A stretch of 34,621 bases of DNA from Vulcanimicrobiota bacterium (GTDB lineage Bacteria > Vulcanimicrobiota > Vulcanimicrobiia > Vulcanimicrobiales > Vulcanimicrobiaceae), in the NCBI GenBank assembly GCA_027364935.1, contig DAHXOK010000011.1, positions 12,753-47,373 on the forward strand, read 5' to 3'. Below, piece by piece: positions 25,131 to 34,621 of the stretch. Made by a program: the position numbers and the translations under genes. The notes under the pieces are model-generated. The model did no database searches. It saw only the letters and a list, made by a program, of their open reading frames with translations, and had not been told where the DNA came from. How positions within the stretch are numbered: the stretch's first letter is position 1; every line of letters begins with the position of its first letter.

Positions 25131-26197
25131 CGGCGGACCTCATCTACGGCGCGACGTTCGCCATCGCGGTCGCGGTCGCGGCGACCGCGACGCCGCTCGT
25201 CATTCACTTAGCCAAGCATCTCGGCGCGCTCCACGGTCCCGAAGATCGCCACATGCACACGGTGCCGACGCCGCGTATCGGCGGCCTTGCGGTCTACTTC
25301 GGTTTTGCCGTCGCACTCTTCACCGTGCTCGGCATCGCGCTCTCGTCACCGTACGCGCTCGTGCCCTCGGCCTTGCACGCGTCGCTCGCACACCGGTACA
25401 ACGTCCTCTCGGATCAGTTCGAATCGATTCACCAGTTGGTCGGGCTGCTCTTCGGAAGCCTGCTGATTCTCGGCGTCGGCGTATGGGACGACCTCATGCA
25501 GATAAAGCCGCGCAACAAGTTCATCGCGCAGGCGCTCGTCGCGCTCGTCTCGATGTTGTACGGCTTCATCATTCCCGGGATGACGAACCCGCTCAACCAC
25601 AATCCGAGCACGAACTGGATCGACTTTCCGGCGTGGGTCGGCATCCCGCTCACGCTGCTCTGGTACGTCGGGATGATGAACGCGATCAACTTCATCGACG
25701 GCCTCGACGGACTGCTCGCGGGCTTCACCGCGATCTCGAGCCTCTTCATGGCGCTGATCTTCCTCATGCACGGGAACATCGTCGTCGCGATCGTCGTTCT
25801 CGCGCTCGCGGGTTCCGCGATCGGCTTCCTTCCTTTCAATTTCAATCCGGCGCGCATCTTTCTCGGCGACGCGGGCTCGCTCTTCATCGGCTACGTCTTC
25901 GCGACGGTATCGATCATCGGCACGAGTAAGACGGCGATCGCGATCAGCCTCATCGTGCCGCTCGTTATCCTCGCGCTGCCCGTCATCGACACGGCGGCGG
26001 TTATTCTGCGCCGCTCGATCACCGGCAAGGCGATTGCCGAGGCCGATCGCGGGCACTTCCATCATCAGCTGGTCTTTCGGTTCGGGCTGACCGTCCGGCA
26101 GGCGGTCTTGCTCATTTACGCGTTGTGCTTCGTGCTCGGCACGGTGGCGCTCTACGTTTCGGGCGGCCTCACGCACGTCTTCCGGCACGTGAACTAG
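25124..26197 (+). CDS. wecA: Undecaprenyl-phosphate GlcNAc-1-phosphate transferase (WecA/TagO/MraY superfamily)
   Basis: HTVPTPRIGGLAVYFGF, GVWDDLMQIKPRNKFIAQ, NAINFIDGLDGLLAGFTAISS, FNFNPARIFLGDAGSLFIGY, DRGHFHHQL. Confidence 0.92.
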   Translation: MLTADLIYGATFAIAVAVAATATPLVIHLAKHLGALHGPEDRHMHTVPTPRIGGLAVYFGFAVALFTVLGIALSSPYALVPSALHASLAHRYNVLSDQFESIHQLVGLLFGSLLILGVGVWDDLMQIKPRNKFIAQALVALVSMLYGFIIPGMTNPLNHNPSTNWIDFPAWVGIPLTLLWYVGMMNAINFIDGLDGLLAGFTAISSLFMALIFLMHGNIVVAIVVLALAGSAIGFLPFNFNPARIFLGDAGSLFIGYVFATVSIIGTSKTAIAISLIVPLVILALPVIDTAAVILRRSITGKAIAEADRGHFHHQLVFRFGLTVRQAVLLIYALCFVLGTVALYVSGGLTHVFRHVN

Positions 26198-27363
26198 TGG
26201 CGGTCGATGCGCTGCGCGTGATGACCGTCTTCGGGACGCGCCCCGATACGATCAAGATGGCGCCGGTCGTCCACGCGTTGGCGCGCCATCGCGGTATCGC
26301 GGGCATCGTCTGCGTCACGGCGCAGCACCGCGAGATGCTCGACGATCTGCTCGAGCTCTTCGCGATAACGCCGGATTACGATCTCGACATCATGACCGAA
26401 GACCAGACGCTCACGCAGGTAACGACGCGCGTGCTCGAAGGAATGCAGGCCGCGCTGGACGATGCGAAACCGGATGTCGTGCTCGTGCATGGCGACACGA
26501 CGACGAGCACTGCGGCCGCACTCGCGGCGTTCTATCGACACGTTCCGGTTGGGCACGTCGAGGCAGGCCTGCGCACGAGCGACCGTTGGATGCCGTTCCC
26601 CGAAGAGATGAACCGGCGACTCACCGGCACGATCGCCTCGTATCACTTCGCGCCCACGTCGCTCGCGCGCGACCATCTGCTCCAAGAACACACGGACGCA
26701 CGCGACGTCGTCGTCACCGGGAACACGGTGATCGACGCGTTTCTCGGGACCGCCGCACGAACGGATCTTCCGGCGTCGCCGCGGTGGGGCGAACTCGACG
26801 CACGGCGTCCGATCGTCGCCGTCACCGCGCACCGGCGCGAGAACCATCCGTTCATGCGCGAGATGTGCGAGGCGATGCGCGAGATCGCCGGCCTTCCGAT
26901 GCGTCCGCAGATCTACTGGCCCGTGCATCCGTCGCCGCACGTTCGTCCCGTCGCGCGCGAGGTTCTCGGCGACGTTCCGGGCGTCGTGCTCGTCGATCCG
27001 ATCGATTACGCGCGCATGGTCGCGGTCATCAAGGGCTGCACGTTCGTGCTCACAGACTCCGGCGGTCTGCAAGAAGAGGCCCCGTGCCTGGGCAAGCCGG
27101 TGCTCGTGATGCGCGACGAAACCGAGCGTCCGGAGGGGCTCGACGCGGGAACGCTCGAGCTCGTCGGACATCGTCGCGAGCGTATCGTCGCCAGCGCCCG
27201 GCGCCTGCTCACCGACGCAGCGGCATTCGAGGGCATGGCGCACGCAGCGAATCCATACGGTGACGGGCACGCTGCGGATCGCATCGTCGCGTGGCTTCTC
27301 GCGCGCCTTCGCGGCGGCTCCTACCCCAAGCCGTTCTCTGGCACCGGCGGCTCGCCGGAATGA
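26197..27363 (+). CDS. wecB: UDP-N-acetylglucosamine 2-epimerase (non-hydrolyzing)
   Basis: MTVFGTRPDTIKMAPVVHAL, VTAQHREMLDDLLELF, VLVHGDTTTSTAAALAAFY, HVEAGLRT, PFPEEMNRRLT, LTDSGGLQEEAPCLGKPVLVMRDETERPEG. Confidence 0.95.
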   Translation: MAVDALRVMTVFGTRPDTIKMAPVVHALARHRGIAGIVCVTAQHREMLDDLLELFAITPDYDLDIMTEDQTLTQVTTRVLEGMQAALDDAKPDVVLVHGDTTTSTAAALAAFYRHVPVGHVEAGLRTSDRWMPFPEEMNRRLTGTIASYHFAPTSLARDHLLQEHTDARDVVVTGNTVIDAFLGTAARTDLPASPRWGELDARRPIVAVTAHRRENHPFMREMCEAMREIAGLPMRPQIYWPVHPSPHVRPVAREVLGDVPGVVLVDPIDYARMVAVIKGCTFVLTDSGGLQEEAPCLGKPVLVMRDETERPEGLDAGTLELVGHRRERIVASARRLLTDAAAFEGMAHAANPYGDGHAADRIVAWLLARLRGGSYPKPFSGTGGSPE

Positions 27364-27545
27364 AGGGAGTGGCGTCGCTGATCGGGGCCGGAAGCACCTT
27401 CACCGGCGCGTCGCTGCTCGGATTCGGACTCGGGATTCTCGCCGACGCGAGGACGGGAGGCGAGATGTATGCGTTCCTCGGGCTCTTCGCCGGCATGCTG
27501 CTGGGCGCGTACGGCGCGTTCAGGCTGCTCTCGAGGTCGCTCTGA
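27360..27545 (+). CDS. AtpZ/AtpI-type small membrane protein upstream of ATP synthase
   Basis: 61 aa with two hydrophobic segments (STFTGASLLGFGLGILADA, MYAFLGLFAGMLLGAYGAFRL), position directly upstream of the atp genes. Confidence 0.65.
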   Translation: MKGVASLIGAGSTFTGASLLGFGLGILADARTGGEMYAFLGLFAGMLLGAYGAFRLLSRSL

Positions 27546-27883
27546 ACGGAGCCTTCCGGGCTGCGCTTTGGCGCTCCGGGGCTGTCGCGGCCGTGGCCGC
27601 CCTGCTCGCAGCCCCTCTGCTGCCCCTTCCCGCGCTTGCCTTGGCAGTCGGCGGCCTCTGCGGTATCCTCAATGCCATGCTGACGGCTCTGGGCGTCGAG
27701 CGGCTCGGACGAAGCCGCAACGCCGGAGCTTTCGTCATAAGTAGTTTTTTCCGGCTTGCTCTCTTCGGTATAGTGCCGGTGGCCTTCGCCGCTTCGGGAC
27801 CGTGGTGGTCGATGGCGTGGTACTTCGCCGGGTTCTTTCTCCCGACGGCGCTCTATGCCGTGAGCGTCGGCCGGGCGCGGTAA
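27542..27883 (+). CDS. ATP synthase subunit I-like membrane protein (start codon uncertain)
   Basis: Hydrophobic AtpI-like protein between AtpZ-like and atpB; no nearby in-frame ATG/GTG/TTG, CTG at 27542 overlaps the upstream stop. Confidence 0.5.
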   Translation: MNGAFRAALWRSGAVAAVAALLAAPLLPLPALALAVGGLCGILNAMLTALGVERLGRSRNAGAFVISSFFRLALFGIVPVAFAASGPWWSMAWYFAGFFLPTALYAVSVGRAR

Positions 27884-27933
27884 GAAGCAAGCGATTCTCG
27901 ATCGACCCAGTAAGCGACTAAAAGAAGAGGAAC

Positions 27934-28665
27934 GTGCACGAACAAATCGGCGAACACTTTCTCTGGCACTTGCCCGTGCTCGGAGCCGTCCATGCAGACA
28001 CGATCGTTACGACGTGGCTCGTCATGGCGCTTTCGCTCGGGCTCTTCGCCTGGATCGGTGCGAGCTATCGCTCTCCGTATCTTTCGAAGCGCCACACCGT
28101 CTTCGAGGGCGTCTTCAACTACATTGCGGATCTCGCCACGGGCGTGCTCGGCCCGGCGGGCGAGCCGTTCGTGCCGTTCTTCGTCGCGTTGTTCATCTTC
28201 ATCTTTCTCCTGAACCAGTTCGGCATGGTACCGTTCAAGGCGTTCGATCTGCCGTTCGGCGGCTCGCCCACGGCCGATCTCAACACCGTCGTGCCGCTGG
28301 TACTCGTCGTCTTCTTTCTCATTCAGATCGTGGCGTTCAGGAGAAAAGGTCCCGGATATCTGAAGCACCTGTTCAAGCCGTTCCCGGCGTTGTTCCCGGT
28401 AAACGTGCTCGACGAGATTCTTCGGCCCGTCACCCTCGCCGCGCGGTTGTTCTTCAATATCTTCGTTGGCGAGCTGCTCTTCATCATCATTTCGACGATC
28501 ATCCTCGCCCGCATACGGATCGGCGCCTTCAATTTGTCGATGGGCGTGTCCGTCGTTCCGTTCCTGATCCAGTTCTTCAACTTCTTCGTCGGAACGATTC
28601 AAGCGTTTGTTTTCACCCTCTTGGCGATCGTGTATCTCTCGCTCGCGATCTCCGAGGAACACTAG
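27934..28665 (+). CDS. atpB: F0F1 ATP synthase subunit a
   Basis: Hydrophobic a-subunit; FLLNQFGMVPF, RPVTLAARLFFNIFVGELLF, IQAFVFTLLAIVYLSLAI. Confidence 0.95.
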   Translation: MHEQIGEHFLWHLPVLGAVHADTIVTTWLVMALSLGLFAWIGASYRSPYLSKRHTVFEGVFNYIADLATGVLGPAGEPFVPFFVALFIFIFLLNQFGMVPFKAFDLPFGGSPTADLNTVVPLVLVVFFLIQIVAFRRKGPGYLKHLFKPFPALFPVNVLDEILRPVTLAARLFFNIFVGELLFIIISTIILARIRIGAFNLSMGVSVVPFLIQFFNFFVGTIQAFVFTLLAIVYLSLAISEEH

Positions 28666-28675
28666 AAAGGCTCGT

Positions 28676-28951
28676 ATGACTGAAGCCCTCATCGGCGCCG
28701 CGGCGTTGCTCGCCTTCGGCATCATCATCTCCGGCGTCGCGTTCGGCTCGGCGATCGGCGACGGAAACGTCGCGTCGAAAGCCGTCGAAGCGATCGCCCG
28801 ACAACCCGAAGCCCGCTCGAACATCTACACGTTCATGTTCTTGGGTGTCGGCGTGTTGGAGGCGGTGCCGTTCATCGCCATCGCGCTCGCGTTTTACATC
28901 CTTCTCGTCGTCGCGAAAGTGCCGGCGATCGTGAGCGCGCTGGTCAGATAG
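28676..28951 (+). CDS. atpE: F0F1 ATP synthase subunit c
   Basis: FGSAIGDGNVASKAVEAIARQPEARSNIYTFMFLGVGVLEAVPFIAIALAFYILL. Confidence 0.95.
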   Translation: MTEALIGAAALLAFGIIISGVAFGSAIGDGNVASKAVEAIARQPEARSNIYTFMFLGVGVLEAVPFIAIALAFYILLVVAKVPAIVSALVR

Positions 28952-28964
28952 CGCACGCCGAGCG

Positions 28965-29396
28965 ATGTCGTTTCTTTCGGTCGACGGGACGCTGGTCGTC
29001 CAGCTCGTCAACTTCGCGATTTTCTTCGCGATCTTGAACGTGGTCTTCTTGCGTCCGGTCGCGGCCGCAATCCGCAAGCGACGGGAGTATATCAACAGCC
29101 TCGTCGACGACTACGATCGCTATCAAGCCGAGGCGACGGAGTTGCGGCAACGTGCCGAAAGCGTCCGTGCGGCCGCGCGCCGCGAAGCCGCCCACCGGAT
29201 CGCGACCGCGCGCGCCGAGGCGACGAACGAGGCTGCAGAAATTGCGGCGCGGTGCACGCGGCAGGCGCAAGAGATCGTCGAGGAAGCGACGCGCGCAGCG
29301 TCGGCGGAGCTCGATGTCGCCCGCGCGAGCGAAGAGCGTGCCGTGCGCGGTCTCGCGCAGGCGATGGTGGAGCGCGTCATGGCGGAGAGCGCCTGA
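28965..29396 (+). CDS. atpF: F0F1 ATP synthase subunit b (first copy)
   Basis: VVQLVNFAIFFAILNVVFLRPVAAAIRKRREYI followed by a long charged helix. Confidence 0.88.
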   Translation: MSFLSVDGTLVVQLVNFAIFFAILNVVFLRPVAAAIRKRREYINSLVDDYDRYQAEATELRQRAESVRAAARREAAHRIATARAEATNEAAEIAARCTRQAQEIVEEATRAASAELDVARASEERAVRGLAQAMVERVMAESA

Positions 29397-29896
29397 TGGG
29401 CTCGAGCGAGCTCTACATCCAGATCGCGACGTGGAGCCAGGTCGCCTCGGCGCTACTGTTCGTGGCGTCGATGGCGTACATTTGGATGCGCTGGCTGCAG
29501 CCGATGGTGCTGGGCGCGCGGGCGCGCAGCAACCGGCAGATCTCGGAGGCCGAGCGCCATCGCGACGAGGCCAAGGCCGCCCTCGAGGCTCTTCGGGACG
29601 AGATCGAGCGTGCGACGCGCGATGCGGAGCTGATCCGGCGTCGAGCGGACGGACAAGCCGTGCGCGAGCGCGAGGACATCGTCGCGGAGGCGATGGCCGC
29701 CTCCGAGCGCGTCCTGCACAATGCCGCGGGAGAGCTCGAGCGCGCCCGTGCCGCAGCGCGTCTGCGCTTGCGCGACGAGATCGTCGCGCAAGCGTTGGCG
29801 GAGGCTCGCGACGAGGCGCAGCGTCGTGTCGACGCTCCTGCAAACGCGCGACTCGTCGAGCGGTTCCTGGCCACGCTGGAGAACGCGCGCGGCTAG
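29396..29896 (+). CDS. F0F1 ATP synthase subunit b-like (second copy, b/b')
   Basis: One N-terminal TM helix (WSQVASALLFVASMAYIWMRWL) plus a long charged coiled-coil; TGATG overlap with atpF. Confidence 0.75.
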   Translation: MGSSELYIQIATWSQVASALLFVASMAYIWMRWLQPMVLGARARSNRQISEAERHRDEAKAALEALRDEIERATRDAELIRRRADGQAVREREDIVAEAMAASERVLHNAAGELERARAAARLRLRDEIVAQALAEARDEAQRRVDAPANARLVERFLATLENARG

Positions 29897-29897
29897 C

Positions 29898-30440
29898 ATG
29901 GTGAACCGCACGCTCGCCAGACGCTATGCGTCCGCCATCTACGCGCTCGCCTCGGAGGCCCGCGGCGTCGAGCGCATCGGCGACGACCTCCAGTGCGTCG
30001 TCGCCGCCATCGAGGCGAACGAGCAAGCGCGCCGGTTTTTTCTCGCTCCGATCATCAACCGCTATGAGAAGGAGCGCGTGCTGGCGAAGGTCTTTGAAGG
30101 CAGAGTGGACGACATCGCGTTGCACGCGCTGCTGTTGCTCGTGCGCAAGCATCGCGAGACGTTGCTGCAGGCGGTGCTCGAGGAGTATCGCTCGATCGAG
30201 ATGAGCGCGCGGGGCGTTGCGACGCTGAGGATCACCTCGGCGCGGCCGCTCTCGGAGAAAGCGGTCGCCGGCCTCGTCGGTCGGATCGAGCGCGTCTACG
30301 GGACGCGCTTCGAGCCGCAGCTCGTGGTCGATCCAACGCTCATCGGCGGCGTGCGCGTGACGACGGGTGACCGCCGCATCGACGGCACGATTGCTCGCCG
30401 CCTCGACGAGCTGGCGAGAGCGCTTGCGGCAACGACATGA
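29898..30440 (+). CDS. atpH: F0F1 ATP synthase subunit delta
   Basis: [77 protein letters not shown]. Confidence 0.93.
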   Translation: MVNRTLARRYASAIYALASEARGVERIGDDLQCVVAAIEANEQARRFFLAPIINRYEKERVLAKVFEGRVDDIALHALLLLVRKHRETLLQAVLEEYRSIEMSARGVATLRITSARPLSEKAVAGLVGRIERVYGTRFEPQLVVDPTLIGGVRVTTGDRRIDGTIARRLDELARALAATT

Positions 30441-30468
30441 CGACACTCACGACCAAAGAAAGCCAAAC

Positions 30469-31968
30469 ATGATCAACGCAGACGAAATCGCCGGACTGCT
30501 CAAATCGCAGATCGCCGGCTTCAAGGGCGAGCTCCAAGAAGACGAGGTCGGCACCGTAATCGAGGTCGGCGCGAATCTCGCACGCGTCTACGGCCTGCGC
30601 GGCGTGCGCTTTTCGGAGCTCGTCGAGTTTCCGAACGGCTTGCAAGGCGTCGCGCTCAATCTCGAGGAGGACAACGTCGGCGTCGTCATCATGGGCCCGG
30701 ACGCCGAAGTGCAAGAGGGCGACAAGGTGCGCCGGACGGGGCGCATCGCCTCGGTGCCGGTCGGCGAGCCGCTGCTCGGGCGCGTCGTCGATCCGCTCGG
30801 CCGGCCCGTCGACGGCAAGGGCAGCCTCGACGCGGTACGCCTGCGGACGGTCGAGAACACGGCGCCCAGCGTCGTGCAGCGCCGGCCCGTTTCCCAGCCG
30901 CTGCAGACCGGGATCCGCGCCATCGACGCGCTGATTCCCATCGGAAAGGGACAGCGCGAGCTTATCATCGGCGATCGCTCCACCGGCAAGACCGCGATTG
31001 CGATCGACACGATCATCAACCAGCGAGGCCGCAACGTGTTCTGCATCTACGTCGCCATCGGCCAGAAGAACTCTACCGTTTCCGCCCTCTCGCAAATCCT
31101 CGAACAGAAGGGGGCGATGGAGTACACGACCATCGTCACGGTGAGCCCGGCGGATGCTGCGGCGTTGCGCTGGATTGCACCGTTCGCGGGCTGCGCGATG
31201 GGCGAAGACCTCATGTATGCCGGTAAAGACGTTCTCGTCATCTACGACGACTTGACCAAGCACGCGCAGGCTTATCGCGAGATGTCGCTCTTGCTACGGC
31301 GGCCGCCGGGCCGAGAAGCCTATCCGGGAGACGTGTTCTATCTCCATTCGCGCTTGCTCGAGCGCGCGGCGAAGCTGAGCGACGAGATGGGCGGCGGCTC
31401 GATGACGGCGCTACCGATCATCGAGACGCAGGCCGGAGACTTTGCGGCGTACATTCCCACCAACGTGATCTCGATTACGGACGGCCAGATCTATTTGACG
31501 CCAGGCCTTTTCTTCCAAGGTATCCGGCCGGCGATCGACGTCGGGCTCTCGGTCTCGCGCGTCGGCGGCGCGGCGCAGACGAAGGCGATGAAATCGGTAG
31601 CCGGACAGTTGAAGCTGGAGCTCGCGCAGTATCGCGATCTCGCGGCGTTCGCAAAGCTCGCGAGCGACCTCGACAAGGCGACGCAGCTGCAGCTGCTGCG
31701 CGGCGAGAAGCTGACGGAGCTCTTGAAGCAGCCGCAGTATCAGCCCCAGCCGTTCGAAGACCAAGTGATTCTTCTCTACGCCGGCACGAAAGGGTTCGTC
31801 AACGACGTCGAGACGAGCCGGCTGCAGACGTGGGCGATCGGCGCGATCCAGTTCGTGCACGAGCGCCACGCAGATATTTCGACCGCAATCGCGCAGTCCG
31901 GCCAACTCTCCGACGAGACGAAGCAGAAACTCGACGTCGCGCTCGCCGAGTACAACAAGGCGTCCTGA
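30469..31968 (+). CDS. atpA: F0F1 ATP synthase subunit alpha
   Basis: Walker [81 protein letters not shown]. Confidence 0.98.
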   Translation: MINADEIAGLLKSQIAGFKGELQEDEVGTVIEVGANLARVYGLRGVRFSELVEFPNGLQGVALNLEEDNVGVVIMGPDAEVQEGDKVRRTGRIASVPVGEPLLGRVVDPLGRPVDGKGSLDAVRLRTVENTAPSVVQRRPVSQPLQTGIRAIDALIPIGKGQRELIIGDRSTGKTAIAIDTIINQRGRNVFCIYVAIGQKNSTVSALSQILEQKGAMEYTTIVTVSPADAAALRWIAPFAGCAMGEDLMYAGKDVLVIYDDLTKHAQAYREMSLLLRRPPGREAYPGDVFYLHSRLLERAAKLSDEMGGGSMTALPIIETQAGDFAAYIPTNVISITDGQIYLTPGLFFQGIRPAIDVGLSVSRVGGAAQTKAMKSVAGQLKLELAQYRDLAAFAKLASDLDKATQLQLLRGEKLTELLKQPQYQPQPFEDQVILLYAGTKGFVNDVETSRLQTWAIGAIQFVHERHADISTAIAQSGQLSDETKQKLDVALAEYNKAS

Positions 31969-31969
31969 T

Positions 31970-32833
31970 TTGGCGACGGTTCGAGAGCTTCGCGATCGTA
32001 TTCGGTCGCTCAGAAACACGCAGCAGATCACCAAAGCGATGAAGCAGGTCGCCGCGGCGAAGATTCGCCGCGCCGAAACCGCGCGCAAGCGCGCACATCC
32101 GTACGCGCAGACGCTCGCGGAGATGCTGCGCGACCTCGTTGCGGCCGTCGCGACCGTCGACCATCCGTTCATGCGCGAGGGCAAGAGCGGTGCGCCGCCG
32201 GGCGTCGTCCTAATGACCGCCGACAAGGGGCTCGCCGGCGCGTTCAACTCCAACGTGATCCGAATGGCCGAGCAGTACGCGCAGGGGCACCGCGGGGCGC
32301 GCTTCTACTGCATCGGCATCAAAGCGCGCAACGCGGTGCGCCGCATGGGCCAGGGCCAGCATCCACACTGGCCACTCGGCGGCGCGAAGCTGGAAACCGC
32401 ACGCGCCGTCGCGGAGACGGTGAGCGCGGATTTTGTCGCCGGCGAGATCGGCGAGGTCGTCCTCGTCTCCTCGACGCTCGTCTCCATGATGTCGCAACGC
32501 CCGATGACGCGACGGCTCGTACCGATTCTCAAGGAGGCGTTTTCGCCATCCGACGCCACCGGCGCGCAGAAGGGTGCCGTCGAGTTCTTGCCGTCGCCGG
32601 AGTTCGTGCTCTCGTTGCTCTTGCCCAAGTACGTGGAGTTCACGCTCTATTCCGCGATGCTCGAAACCGACGCCGCGTTCTTTGCGGCGCAGTTAATTGC
32701 CATGAGCAATGCGACGGAGAACGCCGCCAAAGCGATCGACGAGCTGACGATCGCGATGAACAACGCTCGCCAAGCCGCCATAACCAAAGAGTTGCTCGAA
32801 ATCGTCGCCGGCGCAGAGGCTTTAGCAGGATGA
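31970..32833 (+). CDS. atpG: F0F1 ATP synthase subunit gamma
   Basis: MATVRELRDRIRSLRNTQQITKAMKQVAAAKIRRAE, TADKGLAGAFNSNVI, ATENAAKAIDELTIAMNNARQAAITKELLEIVAGAEAL; TTG start. Confidence 0.95.
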   Translation: MATVRELRDRIRSLRNTQQITKAMKQVAAAKIRRAETARKRAHPYAQTLAEMLRDLVAAVATVDHPFMREGKSGAPPGVVLMTADKGLAGAFNSNVIRMAEQYAQGHRGARFYCIGIKARNAVRRMGQGQHPHWPLGGAKLETARAVAETVSADFVAGEIGEVVLVSSTLVSMMSQRPMTRRLVPILKEAFSPSDATGAQKGAVEFLPSPEFVLSLLLPKYVEFTLYSAMLETDAAFFAAQLIAMSNATENAAKAIDELTIAMNNARQAAITKELLEIVAGAEALAG

Positions 32834-32838
32834 TGAGG

Positions 32839-34506
<1,668 letters not shown>

Positions 34507-34514
34507 CGTCGATC

Positions 34515-34621
34515 GTGGCAACCGTCCCGTTCAAGCTGATCGCGCCCGGCGAGATCGTCTTCGAAGGCGATGCCGAGCTGGTCATCGTGGTTACGACCGA
34601 GGGTGAGGAGGGGATCCTGCC
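34515..34621 (+). CDS. atpC: F0F1 ATP synthase subunit epsilon, N-terminal part (truncated by the window end)
   Basis: GTG start; MATVPFKLIAPGEIVFEGDAELVIVVTTEGEEGILP. Confidence 0.85.
   Translation, partial: MATVPFKLIAPGEIVFEGDAELVIVVTTEGEEGIL

Overview
This is a 34.6 kb, GC-rich, almost fully coding bacterial chromosomal window. The gene content suggests a diderm with ADP-heptose/LPS-type genes. From left to right it holds: the SMC C-terminus and purH; a minus-strand permease fused to a DUF1980-like domain; hisS and accB; a heptose/LPS glycosyltransferase block (gmhA, hldA-like, hldC-like, LpxB-related, GT2 and GT9 genes) interrupted by a two-gene OpuC-type osmoprotectant ABC transporter; aspS; minus-strand family-5-like UDG, a family 5 solute-binding lipoprotein, an M91-like metallopeptidase and a TIM-barrel protein; then rpiB-glyA-[insert]-upp-dCMP deaminase-wecA-wecB-atpZ/I-atpBEFF'HAGDC. 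The most interesting item is the minus-strand gene at 22817-23578, inserted between glyA and upp. It resembles the methyl-directed restriction enzyme DpnI but has the reverse domain order (winged helix first, nuclease second) and a D...QxK active site, and it lies next to a truncated HNH-nuclease remnant. Other notable items: a GT9 gene split by one in-frame TGA; a stand-alone NleD/Rhs-toxin-like (M91) metallopeptidase next to a structured intergenic region with back-to-back promoter-like motifs; a 19-bp inverted repeat and a small ORF between atpG and atpD; a repeat-like peptide insert in AtpD; and a deaminase lacking a conserved N-terminal segment. All calls come from reading the sequence and from memory of protein families; no searches were run.
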